Source: Anoplopoma fimbria (Eukaryota > Chordata > Actinopteri > Perciformes > Anoplopomatidae). From it: DNA of 64,000 bases. Positions 12,531-25,020 of this stretch are shown here, one piece after another. Under the pieces are notes generated by a model. It had not been told where the DNA came from and ran no database searches. It saw nothing but the letters and a program-made list of their open reading frames with translations. The DNA lies in assembly GCF_027596085.1 (NCBI RefSeq), contig NC_072460.1, positions 2,294,151 through 2,358,150 on the forward strand, read 5' to 3'. The first letter of the stretch is position 1; each line of letters begins with the position of its first letter. The translations under genes were made by a program, and so were the position numbers.

Positions 12531-12987
12531 TAATGGCCATCAGGGGCCACTCCTCTGGTTGGAAAAAGAAGACCAATTGTATAGAAATCTATGAGAAAAT
12601 GACCCTACTTATTACTTAAGCGTATCAGCCTGTGGGGAATGGCTAAATCTCAGCGTTTATCGGTCTGGGATTGTTTTGTGATTTCGTGTTTCAACTAAAA
12701 ACCCTCTCAGTGTGTGTCTTATTAAACATTCCTTGAAATAAAACAGAAAAAAAAGGAAAAAAAGCAAACATGGTGAAACAAAATGAATGTAATGCAAAAG
12801 AAACTGCAAAAGAAAAAACATAAAATCAGTGAACTTCCGTTGTACTCCGCCCTTATGTGTCAGTTCTGGTTGCAAAAAGCCATAATAGCGACGGCCAAGT
12901 TACCAAACTCACAGTTTAAAACGGTAGTCTGACAAACTATTGACTGACATTAGAGTAACTAGGACCACTTCGTATACAGTCTATGGT
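12531..12987 (+). repeat. Dispersed repeat A, copy 1 (mosaic)
   Basis: The left part (12531-12620) contains the words ATCAGGGG, CTCCTCTGGTTG and TCTATGAGAAAATGACC, shared with the copies at 39.4 and 53.9 kb. The right part (about 12836-12987) contains TTCTGGTTGCAAAAA, AAAACGGTAGTC and a TACAGTCTATGG end, shared in part with the copies at 30.6 and 39.5 kb. The middle (12731-12836) instead matches 14486-14838. I recognise the left and right words from a very common teleost repeat whose class I cannot name. Confidence 0.75.
12731..12836 (+). repeat. Repeat unit E, uninterrupted copy
   Basis: This A-rich segment starts CCTTGAAATA, contains GCAAACATGGT and ends AAAATCAGTGAACTT. The same ordered words occur at 14486-14838, where the unit is split by an inserted LINE 3' end. 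It sits between the two halves of repeat A copy 1. Confidence 0.65.
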
Positions 12988-14485
12988 AACAGAGCAATTT
13001 TGAGTCTGATATTGATGTATTAAAATGTTACAAATGGCACCTTTAAATCTGAAAGCTAGGTAATGTATCTGAGAAACATTTCATTTTATATTTTTTGAAA
13101 TACTCTTGACATCCCGACAGCAATCAATAAATAGAATAAAACTTTTTTTTGTTGTTGTATTTGTGGCTGTCACTGGACTGTAATAAGCCCTTCCAATCCT
13201 TTTATTCCAGTCGGATGCCTGTCTACCTGTGCGCACTATGCAGGTGTACTCATTGTGTGTTGCCGGAGACTTTCAAAATATTCTATAGCTGTGAGTTCAA
13301 ACAATAGCCCTGTTCGTTGTTTAGATTTATTATGATAGAGGGAGCTTTAGAGGGAGGCTTGAATTGACGGGCTTTCAGTGTTGCTGACTTGACGATATTT
13401 TCATTAGATTTTTTGACTTTTTCGGCTAATGCTGCTACCTTGAAACAAGTTGGTGACTCTGGGCTGGGTCTTTTGGTTTGGTAGTAGCTCCACTATGACC
13501 AATATTGCACAATATGTCCTAACGTTATCATGACGGTTTGAACAAAGTGGATAAAGAAACAGTCTTTGTGTTTGGTCGCCAATGGCAACACTTTTGCCCC
13601 ATTCAAACACTTGCTCCTTTTCTGTAATTGAGGTTTGGATTATGCTTTGAAGTCATAATCCATTGCTCTTCATTCCTGGTATTGTCACAGTCTGTTATCC
13701 CCGTGCTCCCAACAAGCTCAAGGGCGCTAGCTCGACATTATACCCCTGTGTGGCAGCTGCTGGACTTCTCTATTAATGTTATCTGCTATACATGACAAGA
13801 GATATGAGATGGGATATGATGATTAAAATGTCTCTGCTCACTGGTGTCTGGTGTCTCACTTTGACCGCCTGTGGAATTGTATTTCAAAGGCGAGACATGT
13901 TGTTTTTCCCCTTTCCCTTTGAAGCCAGTGATAATGATGTCCCCTACCTGTCAGCCTGATGATGGTTGAATAGCACAGCAATGGACTGTCACATTTATAA
14001 TAGATAGAACAGAGACAAACTGGTGCCTGGGAGAAACATATAAAGACACTCTGGTGTACTGAAAGAATGCAGGTATGTGAGATGCACACATGACTCATCA
14101 AGTTAATAATGAAACACACTTCATCAGGCCCCTCCTGTCCAAGCCCTGTAAATACTCAAATCCATAACATTCTATTTTTTTTGTTAAAAGTCCTGTTGTG
14201 TCAGAACCTAATAACCCCAACTCAACCTTAATAGAACTCCTGTGAATCAATATGAGCAGCTGATCTGTTCTATAACTCAGCCTGTTAATTCTCACTCCCC
14301 ACACATACTGACATTTTACAATGGTGAGCTCTGTGCTCCATTCTTCCCAGTATGAATGTAACTGTGTGTGTTTTAGACTCAAAGAGCATATAGCTTCATG
14401 CTTGATTCCGTCATGCTTTGAATTTAAGGTTAAGACTCAAAATGTACTGAATACAAGCCTCACCTTCACCTAATGTAGTGATCTT
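12988..14485. other. Non-coding stretch
   Basis: No gene, RNA or recognised repeat was found. A small inverted repeat (GGATTATG with CATAATCC) lies at about 13638-13662. Minus-strand open frames at 13856-14119 and 14098-14382 overlap each other in different frames and have no recognisable domain. Confidence 0.5.
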
Positions 14486-14556
14486 CCTTGAAATATAAAA
14501 AGATTTAAGAAAATTGCAAACATGGTCAAATAAAATGATGTCTCTAATGTGAATAA

Positions 14557-14590
14557 AATGTCATAAATGTGGTCACACATTTATGACATT
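14557..14590. repeat. Perfect 15-bp hairpin
   Basis: AATGTCATAAATGTG at 14557-14571 is followed, after a four-base loop, by its exact reverse complement at 14576-14590. It stands at the left edge of the inserted LINE-like segment. Confidence 0.95.
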
Positions 14591-14599
14591 CTACTGTTT

Positions 14600-14777
14600 T
14601 TATTGCTTATTTATAATACTTGTTTTTTTTTTATTTTTTATTTTCATTTTTTTATTTTTATCTTGTCTTTCTTTACTATGTCTCTTGTGTGCACTTTAAC
14701 TCTATGCTGCTGTAAGCCTGCAAATTTCCCCGCTGCGGGACTAATAAAGGATTATTTTATCTTATCTTATCTTACAC
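14600..14777 (+). mobile_element. LINE 3' end with (TTATC)n tail, 5'-truncated
   Basis: A T-rich tract is followed by a short body, a small hairpin (14729-14739) and GGGACTAATAAAGGATTA, then tandem TTATC units at the end. The same 3' terminus recurs at 44218-44315. Truncation to the last 200 bases or so is usual for LINE copies made by target-primed reverse transcription. No reverse transcriptase frame is present. The clade is not assigned with confidence. Confidence 0.7.
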
Positions 14778-14838
14778 AAATTAAATCAATGTACTGCAAA
14801 ATAGACTACAAAATAAATAATTTAAAATCAGTGAACTT

Positions 14839-17800
14839 GCAACCAAAACAAACACGGTTTTATTATCACATTCAGGCTATCTGTATTTTTCCATCTTCGA
14901 TTTGTGAAAACTGTGTGTAACCCTGATCCAAAGTAAATGTTAAGTGCACACTTTCTGTTTTGTAAATACCAGTTAATGTGTGGGAAAATGTCATTTACAT
15001 GGCTTTTGTGCGTACACACATTAGGTCCTAGAAGTGGATTGGCAGGAGAACACAGGAGGTGGAGGAGTGGAGTCTGAAATGCAGCGTTGAAATACCAGCT
15101 GAAGGCATTTCAGAAGGCAATCATTTTAAAGTCTGACAGAATCAATGATGATTTATTTATCATTAAAAACAAATATTGGAATTGCTTTAAGAGAAGTGCG
15201 TTAATTGGTTGCTTCGAAAGTTGTGAGGAGTAATTTTAAGACATCGGACTATTATCAGACCTACTCTAGACGAGCAACTAGTGCAGTATTCAATGGCACC
15301 AGTGAATCACTTTCGGATTGAAGACACCGACATTGTTCCCCAATACAGTAATATAACATAACGCACATTGTCACCAGCTGCTGTCGGGGAGGTTTAAATA
15401 TACAGTTTTAATGTTTGCAGCAGCAAACTTTGCCATCAAGTTGGAATCCACTGGAAATCCGAGGAGACACAACATAATTGTTTTTGCTGCAGGATGCGAT
15501 GGGATTTGGGTGAAATGTGGTCTTAATTTTGAGAAACATAATGCTACATCTAACACTTTATAATCCTCGTGTGGGCGGACTGGATGGGTGTTGTGGTGAG
15601 CCGTTTCTCAAGAGCGAGCCTTTGTGAAAGCAGAAGCAAGCAGAAGCCACCAAGCTGGAGCTAATCTCTTCCACCTTCCTGTACCTTCTACATCAATTTG
15701 GATACGAGGAACTTCATGCAAATAGTTTGTTATTTTTGTGTTAACCTTAAGGTAAATGTGAGGTTTAAGCTAAAGTATAGAACATAGTGTCAATGCCGTT
15801 TTAAATAGGATCCGATTGAGCTTAGGCTTTCGTTTTTCTGACTTCCATGTTTAGATTTGGAGGGAAATAAGCCTTTAGTTCAAGAGAACAGACACCTCTA
15901 GTGCTCTACAAAGTCTGCTCACCTTGTCGGTGCCTGTTGACTGATCAGAGCTATTGTCCCTGCTATTGTAATGAGTACATTAAGCTGTCACTTAACATGA
16001 GCTGCGGCCCACAGTTCACAGTGAACAACTTCATTATGACTGGGGCACACTCGATGACAGACGTTGTGACATTCAGCCTTTGACTCTCATGCCGTGTTAG
16101 TGTAATGCTCAGTCTAACGTTTGTCAGAAACAGATGTTTCTTTCACAGAAGAAGGAGGTCGGAGATCTAAAGCTTGGTGAAAACCTATTCAGCACCCTCC
16201 TATTCTTTGATTTTAAATATGATTCTTTCATTTCTTCAGATTTTTTTATTTAGTTATTTAAAAGAATAAGTTAGAAGAACAAAATGAATTTGGATACAAC
16301 ATAAGAGTTTGTCCCTCAGATAGATTATAACATTTTAGTCAAAGAAAGGATTTGTTTTTCTCAGTGTCTATACGATCCTAAAATATTAGGGTTATTGATT
16401 CAAATGCAAATGCAGCTAGTGTTACATTCGATGAAGTTGCAGTTCTAAGTGATAGATCAATATAATTTCCATGTACAAACCTGTAACTGATAAAGATGTC
16501 CTGCTTTCTGCAGATGGTGCTGTTTTCTGCAGTCTTTTCATTTTGGCCATGAGACCGGAGACTGGGGAGATACTCTCCAAGGACTTCTCAACATGTTATT
16601 AAAAAACAAAACTCTGTGGATACGGACAAATCAAGTGAAGAAGTGTCCTTTGTGACCGCACACAGCCTGTGCATTTCTGTGCATTTCCCTCTGTCAAAAC
16701 CAGCAGCGATCCCCCATTAAACATGACACAGTGTATGGCCGTGGTCATGGAAAATGTGCCGTGAATCACCCAGTAGGGCGCTGGGATGGGGAAGATGGAT
16801 GAGGTGGGTTATCAACACAATATACAGTGAGAGAACTTAAGGACCTAGTGATAGACACTGTATTACTGCAATCCATCATCCTAGCCATTAGTTACGCTGG
16901 TGATAAATGGAGATACACTGTAAATGCAATGATAAAAGACATCTAATGTGCAGTGACAACACTCCTACATGCATACTATTGGACCTACTAAGCAATGGTG
17001 AATGCCAACCAGTGTGTGAGAAAGTAAATGGCTATTCTAAACAGCTGTAGCTCCTAATTAGGCATCCAGTGGGGATCTAAACAAACAAACCTCTTAAACA
17101 ATTTTAGATACACCTCACACCATCACATATCTTTCTCTGGCACACGGGATATGTCTCTTTCACTCCCCCCCTCTGTCTCACTCTCTTTGTCTCTCAGACA
17201 CACACAAACACTCCATCTTCTCATCCCGCTACAGCAATGAAAATCTCTCATCTCTCAAAGACGGCAAAGGATTAGAGCTGAAGCAAACACGTCACAACAC
17301 TTACACTCAGTCTCCTCCTTTGTGCGAGAATCCTCAAAACGCTGAGTTAGTTTGAAGCTTGACTGACCCCGGTTACTGTACTTAGCAAGTAGAAAACACA
17401 AAAAAGACACAACTTTTTAAAGGCTGGCCGCTGGGTCAAGGAGGAAGATGGGGCTCAGAATAGCAAAAATGAATGGAATCTGATAGAGTGATAAACATTT
17501 TTAAAAAGAGGCCGAGATGCAAAAAATGGCATCAAGGGGGCGAGATGTGAGACGAAAAACCCAATGAAAACGCTACATTAGCTCCCTCTCACATGCTGGT
17601 GGAGGCAGTAGACATAATCATTTGCCAGTCTAATGGCGGTGAGGTGGTGATGAGCGCTAATGCATACTGTCCCAGGAAATTAAAGGGAGGAAAGCCATTT
17701 TGGGGCATAATTCCTTCAAACCCCACCCCCTTTTTTCATGGTTCCACTTGATTGATAGTCCTCTAAATGTTGCTCTACATTTAGATGTAATCAGGACAGT

Positions 17801-20223
17801 CTTATAAGAGAAGATGAAAGACCTCTCTATTCTGGGGCTCATTCCATTTATACTGCGCAAATGACACAGCCACTTAATTTATCAGTGAAATATCTCTGCC
17901 CCACCACAATGGGAAAGTGGCATAATCCACGTTGCCAAAACTGGCAGTAAGAATGACGTCCATATGGGTGAGAATTATAACATTTATGAATAATGCAGTG
18001 GGGGGTCTGAATATGTCAGCGAGCCCTACGCAATGCGGCAGCTCTAATTATATTTCCACTGATTTTGACATATGTTCCCCCGACTGACTGTGTTGCTTTG
18101 GCGACCTCGCTTGATCAAATGTTTCATTTTGCCGGCTTTAGATCAAATTCAGTTTCAACCCAAAGACTAAGTGGTGTGAGAAGTTTTAATAATGAGGCGA
18201 AAGGGGTCCAGAAAAAAAGAACTGGCCTGCTCTACACAACAGACACAAAACTATTTTGACAGGACACAAGACAAAGGTGCATGTGACAGTCAGTTTAAAG
18301 GTGCACTTGGTTACTTGGGGCGGAGCTGTTTAAGTGTTTTGACTCACTTGTAAGTCTATGGTGCAGATTCAAATCAGATCTGCAGTTTCTGAACTGCAAA
18401 CAGCAGAACATACCTATTATTAAACAGTACAGCTAAAACCATTTAAACCTAAACAATCTAAAGGTACAAAAAAGTAAAGTTAGGCCAAATACAGCAATAA
18501 ATCTGGCAGTAAGGTAAAATCATCATGTTGGGTCAAGGCACAAACCAACAGCGGATCTTAAAAGGAAATAAAACTCAATTTATTGGTCACATTTAGCCAA
18601 AACACATCTTCAATAAATATCAAGATATAAGGCCAATTCAGCAAGTATCCATTAAAGAGGGTGCCTTGGCTGGGCAATTTCCAACAAGCCATTTATTGCA
18701 TAGCAGGAGTCATCTCAACCACAAGCCCAAACTCTGCAAACTTTACTCCCAAAGGACTAAAACGATCCATGTCTGGAGCATAATATACAAACTTTCAGCA
18801 TTTATTTAATGCAAGAAGAACCTGTAGCATCAATTTCCTCCCACCTGCCACCAAACCTGCAAGCAATTACAGAGGCCATAAAAACCCAGTAGATGCATAG
18901 CACTATGCAGGAACATCTGTCCAAAATAGCAGTAAACTTCAGACTTCAAGGAATGAACCAAACAGCAGCATGAAGATGTATTCAGACAACACAAGGGGGA
19001 TTTTTAACACAGCAGTGGGTTGCCAATGGACACCGATGAGCTCAGGGCGGCACAAACTGAAACGCATGAATGTTATTGAAATGTTTCAACTTTAATTAAA
19101 AAGCATTCTTGTTTTGGTGAGGTTGTAAAAAACTACATACAAGTAAAATGACCACCTCTCGGTTGTGTCCCTCTGTGGACTAGTACAGTTGCAGTTTACA
19201 CCCATGTATGTTCAAAATATTCATTGTTTTATCCTATGAGGTATATGTGTGAAATTGTCCTAAGTAGCATATGAATACTTGAGTTAAGGATCAAAAATGT
19301 GTCACGTAACAACTGATGTGACAAAATAATTCAACGTTTTTTTAAGCGAAACTTTCTCACTCTTTATACTATGTCAGTTGCTCCGAGCCTCTAATAATGA
19401 TGAGTTAGCTAAAAACCCGCTGCATCTCATACAGACGCTAAAGGGTGCCTTGATCTGGCAGACACCAAGCATCGGGATTTGACAAGTTGTGAGTGAACGC
19501 AGGTTGACTATGCCAACATGTACTCGCTCTGCAGATATAATATAGCCACTAAGGCCTGGGCAACAGATCTATCTGGCCCATCATGATGGAATTTATTGTA
19601 AAACTTCAGAAGCTAGAATGTGTTTGGCCAATGTCCAACTTATCCTTATATGGCCCTGACGAGCACGATTTCAACAGATCTCATATTAAAATATATTTTT
19701 TTGTCAAATACACCTAAATGCATATCAAGAAAGCAAAACAAACAACACTCTCAATAAAAATTAATCTTTGCTATCAAGAGGATTAACTTGGCAGTTTCTG
19801 TTCTGTCACTGGAAATAGTCTTGTCAACAAAGATTTGAAAACGTTTCCCTGAGCCAATGAAGCGGTTCAGAAAGCTGAAATGGCTGCGAAGCTTCCCAAA
19901 TTGAAACAGTGGTATCTGATGGAGAAAAACATATCCTTCCTTTTCTGCTATTCCCCACACACTGCGCCCTAGAGGGCTAGAAGAGTAAACAGCGGCACAG
20001 AGATGACTCAAATCAACGAGCAGCATTGTAATCTTCTAACTGATAAATTACTCTGTAGGCAAATCCTTCCACAATAAAACCAATAAAACCACATTGTGCG
20101 TCTTGGAGTTGTGATAGCATTCTGTAAAATGACTTGCACACTGCTGAAAGAATACATTTACACCTGTAGTGATATTACTATGTGGTACAAAAGGTAACTA
20201 GTTCAGTTTTCTAACTATAATTA
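14839..20223. other. Non-coding stretch, no gene recognised
   Basis: Only short open frames on both strands are present. A pyrimidine-rich simple tract lies at about 17152-17205. From about 17410 to 18060 the sequence is non-repetitive and of mixed composition and could hold regulatory DNA. A perfect octamer ATGCAAAT is at 16404-16411. The segment 18290-19080 may be an old repeat but no second copy lies in the window. Confidence 0.45.
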
Positions 20224-20541
20224 ATGTCAAAGCCTGGTTACTGTTGCTCTAGACCTTCCCAGTTCCCAGATGAGGATAAAAAGCAGCTGGTACTAAAAAC
20301 ACAGGACTTTCAGAGACAGGTTTTTATTTTAAGTACAACCATGATAGTTAGTATTTTTATGTGTGTCAGTGTGCTGTGTTTTTGTGGTATTTTTCATATT
20401 GGGTCTTTGTCTCATAATTGTAGGCATTCTGACGGTGGGTCATGCTACTTTCATGAGTATGATTCACCTGGAAAATGTCAGCGCAATTGTGGTTTAGTTC
20501 AGAACATACCATTAAAGAACATAACATTCCATATCAGGTGA
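20224..20541 (+). other. Orphan 105-codon open frame, probably chance
   Basis: The predicted product has a polar start, one strongly hydrophobic stretch at about residues 33-58 that could span a membrane, and a tail with four cysteines within about 25 residues. I do not recognise it. There is no clear splice structure, CpG-rich promoter or related copy in the window. Frames of this length are expected by chance in 64 kb on six frames. It is listed only because its layout mimics a small type II membrane protein. Confidence 0.12.
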
Positions 20542-23500
20542 CTCTTTACATTTGACATTGGAAGTATTTATTGTAGTGGATGTCACACACACTTTCACTG
20601 TGTGAGTTAAGGTTTTATTAACATTGCCTAATATTGGTGTGAATGGGCAAAATTATAGTTGGAAGGTTAAATGATAATGCTTGACTTAACTATACCTCAG
20701 GACCACCGGAGCTATTCTAAAGGTTACCAACATTTTTTGTGGATGATATTCTGTATTGGGCAACTTAATATAACATTTAGTTGTCATGTATTTTCTGAGG
20801 TTATAACTTCTACATTCCAACAGCACAGTAGTTATGCACATGGGGACTGTGGAAGCAGCTGCATCCTCCATAGAGACTGGTTGGTTGATAAACCCTCCCT
20901 TAGCCAAAACTGTCCCTGCAGGCCTCTGCATGTCCTCATTGGCTCCTCACCTTGAATCAGTGAGCTGTTGTTTGGAATGCCCAGTGGGGCTGAATAGCAA
21001 AGGAACCAAATGAGTTATTATAATCATGTGATTCAATGTGCCATATATTTACCTTAGGTTTGCGATTGTTTAGATGTATCCAATTTAAACTGCTGTTTCA
21101 TTAACCAAGGGTTTAAAAAAAGCTATAATGCTGTAAATGGATCAATGCACTGACGAGATTGAGACGGGAGTATAGGAAATCATTAAGCATCGATTTACAG
21201 TTTTTGTTTAAACCGTTATCTACCCAGAGGGGAATCCCTGACCGTGACTGAACACCGTGACTGAACACCCTGCTCCACACGGTGCCTGTCACACATGACG
21301 CAGAGCGGACATTTGGTTTCCTTACTATTTTACAAACCATACGTTGAATAACATTAACACCTTACGGCTCCAAAACAAACTAAAACGACAAAAACTCTGC
21401 AGATGCAGACAGAGATAGCAGGAAGTGAAGGAGAAAGAGAATATTCAAATATGTTAGCATTGTTGTTTTCCAACCCTAGTCAATACATGTTTAATGATAG
21501 CAGTTGTGAAGTATTCTGTTACTTCTATTAAATACTAATACTATAACTAACAACTCCCACTGTTTTTAACATCAAATTTCATTATGAATAAGAGGCCAGA
21601 GTGCAAAAAACCATAAAAATAGGCTTGTTTATCGAAAGAAAAGAAGGATGGCTAAGCCTCCAATGTCCTCAAATCTTTCAAACGCCCCTGCATCAGACTA
21701 TGCTTAACCATATGTCAGTAGAAAATATGGCAGCAAAGCATATCGGGATCAAAGCCATTGTGACATGCAGTGTTTATAGCTATGTAGCTACCAACAAGTT
21801 GAACTGTCTATAAAAGCAGTTGCGTTCACTGTTGACAGTTGTTGTCGGATAAAAGAGATGCTTCATCTCTGTGTACAGAAGGTCCCAGAGGCCGTCTCCT
21901 GAGCCTCATGTTTAGAAACCTCTGTTTTAAGTAAAGTCTGCTTAATTTTGTACCCCAGGCTGTTTGAGGCCAATTGCAGACTTAAATTCACAAGGACAAC
22001 TTTAGGCACTCAAGGATTTCCCTGAAACAATCCTGCAAGAACAAGTAAGTCCTCACATTTAGATGGAGCTCTTTCCAAGTTTTCCATCAAGGTCCACTGT
22101 TACAAACAAACAAAAAAAATCTTAAAATTAGTCCTAAACTATAATAAACATGAAATGGCCCCACACCAAGAAACACTATTTGCTTGATAATTAAATCTCT
22201 GGGCGGAAATATCCAGTACTCCTCCAAGAGTGGTTCAATAACTGTTTATCTATGCTGCATTCAGCAACCAGTGCTGGGATATTGACCGGGTCATTGACCA
22301 ATAATTCACACAAGATTGTGCTTTATGTTTTCATGATGTGACGGCAGGCAGCCCTTAATCACATGATGAAGGGGACCAGACAGAAACATTTTCTCAAGTC
22401 ACAGACCATCAGTGGAACAAAAGGGTTGTCAGCAGCATCTTCCACAAATGTATTCATATTATCGCGACCTAAGTGATAAACGTTGCGACATATTGCTCGT
22501 AAAATTGTGATTAATTGGTTGCCAACCAGATTCAGCAGCATTAAAAGCTGTCATTAAAATCTAATTAGTTCTACATGAAGAATCAAAAGACCTGGTTGCT
22601 TTAATCATACATATTTATTAGGCTCAACTTGGAGAAACAGTGAGATAAATAAACACACTGGAGAGATAATTGCCTGTGAAAAAAAAATTGCACCCACTGT
22701 TGAACACGGACTCACACAAACAATACTACATAATAATTAGGGGGAACATGTCGCTTCTGTGGTGATAAACAACTCTGAGATTATATATCTGATTAAAAAT
22801 AAAATCAAATTAACTTAAAGTGATCCGGTTGGTGGCTGTGTGTGTCATGGAGAAGGCGAAGGTTTCTCTGGCCAAAACCTGCTAACCGCATCAGAGCTGT
22901 TTGCAGTGTTTAATGTTTGTCAGGACACTTTCAGAGGATTTACCAGCTGACAACCACAGAATGATGATTGCTTACCGATGGGGTTGCCAGCTAAAGATTT
23001 AGGGTCTTTGGACGAAATCTTTAGTGACAAAAGAATGTCTTCAAAGCAACTCTGAGATGATGTCGATTCAAACCAATTTCCTTTTTAGTTTAGATGGTAT
23101 GATTTCAATTTTGTTTCATATTTATTCTCATTGTTGTCTACCCAAGATCTTCCTAGTTGCCAGTGTTTTGGTACATTTAATGAAATCTAAAGTAAAGAGG
23201 TGATAATGAAACACCAAATTTTGGTTTACATTTTGTATTATTTTGTCATTTGCAAGTTCATCATTTCAAGTGTTTAATTTTTGCGATCATTTTACATTCT
23301 GTCCTAGACCAAGTGTCTACAAGATATAAGTGCTGACTGAGAAGACCTTAATATATATATGAGTATACGTTGATTTATAGCTTTGAAAAAATGCAACACT
23401 CGAAGCAGTTTATGTATATTGTCATGTACAAGGCAGGTCTTTGTGAACTGGGTTCGATCCTAGACAACACGTTTGGTCATATATTTCTCAATCCTAAGAC

Positions 23501-24040
23501 TATAACCTTTGCATATATACTTTCAGGCTTGAAGTTAATTTCAATTTAACCCAGCGTTATTTATAATAACATAGCCAGTGATGAGGAGTTTGTGAATAAT
23601 TTAAAATGTGACGTCAACTGCTCAGTGAGTTAATGCTTTCAAGTAAATGATGCAAATAAAAACGCCTCGTCATTCCCAGCTAAAAATATTAAAGACTAAG
23701 AAGTGTGGTTATCCCAGTATTTACTATGCTGATGCTATGCTGATTGCCATTAGACATGTTGTGTTGAACTTCAATATTCTACACATTGGTAGCTGTGTCT
23801 TTCCAATCGGCTTCGAAAAGAGTTCAATAAATGTTAAGGGTCAATAAACTTCATAGATTGCATAATGTCCCTCTTTACAGGCCCTGTGGCATTCAGCAGT
23901 GTGAAACTCCATCCCACCAAAGCAACAAAGTAACTTATATCATTATGGCCTCCTTTTAGATTTGTTATTGAGCGTTTCACAAGCCATGCAATCATCTGTT
24001 AATGGCAAGCCTCTGCGGAAAACACATTGTAGAGGCCTTA
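20542..24040. other. Non-coding stretch
   Basis: No gene, repeat or RNA was recognised. A weak B-box-like word at about 23451-23461 has no A box and no paired T stem. Open frames are short and on both strands. Confidence 0.5.
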
Positions 24041-25020
24041 TGGGATTGTGCTGATTGTCCGGACCCTGGTCCCAAGTTACATCTACAGGTTATTGACTAC
24101 AGCCACAGACAACTTACAATCAATACATGAGAGCACTACAGCCATTGCAATTTCATTGATCCTCCATCGCATTCCACAAAAGGTTACAGAAATGGAGTCC
24201 GAGGCGAGGCGGAGGCGTACAGGCAATCCCAATGAGTTGGAAGAGGGTCTTTTGTGAGTGGTTGGCGCTGATTGTTATTTTCACATTTCTGAAACTTTCT
24301 TTTTCTCCTCAAATAATTACACTGCAGATTTGCACTCTATTCTGCTAAATGTATTATTTTTTGACGGTGTTGGCACAGGAAGTGGAGATAAAGTAATGTG
24401 TGCTGAAATATTTTATTCTTCTTTAGAGTCTCTTCATACTTCACCGTCACCTTACCGTTTAGAGGTCTTCCAATGAATTCCATGCTAGTTCCTAATTTTA
24501 AACTACCGACAGAGGTAACCATACGGAATAAACGACAGACCCGACACCAACAATGGCCAATTCCGAGGTCAAGTATGACACATTTGGCTCGATGTTCCTT
24601 GTCCATGTCGCATTGTGTTCCTCAACAGCATAACGAGTGTGTCTCCATGCTGCTGGAAACCTGCCTGTGATGTGAACCGTGGTGCTTGTCACTGGGCATC
24701 AGAAAATGGTCCACTCGTCGGAAACAAAGAAGACACAGATGCTGTATCTGCGCGGTACATGCCCTCCTCTGCCTGATGCATATTCAGTACATGCAGATTG
24801 TGAAGGGGCTCTAATGTAGTCTGGCACATTAGCCCCGCGATAAGAGGAACATGTACATACAGTTCTGTCATAGCATAAAAGCATTTTGCTGTAGCTGAGA
24901 GGCAAGATGTGTATTTATATCCGGATTCCGCATTTCGGTGGCCATCGCTGCCGACAGCATTTTGTTGGTCACATCTATCGGTCATACAAGAATTATGAAC
25001 TTAAAGATCAGCGCTAGAGT
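24041..25020. other. Unrecognised segment with clustered short frames
   Basis: Several open frames of 60-98 codons overlap on both strands between 24048 and 24985, a denser cluster than in the flanks. Base composition is more balanced than the surroundings. No product is recognisable and the frames do not join into one reading. It could be a decayed mobile element or conserved non-coding DNA; no second copy is present in the window. Confidence 0.3.

Larger units (their letters stand above)
14486..14838 (+). repeat. Repeat unit E, copy split by a LINE insertion
   Basis: Both ends match the uninterrupted copy at 12731-12836: CCTTGAAATA and GCAAACATGG on the left, AAAATCAGTGAACTT on the right. 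Between about 14541 and 14777 lies extra DNA made of a perfect hairpin, a T-rich tract and a LINE 3' terminus. The simplest reading is a LINE inserted into an older repeat. Confidence 0.65.

Noticed and set aside
23451..23461. B-box-like word that might mark a tRNA gene
   Set aside because: The T stem does not pair and no A box lies upstream.
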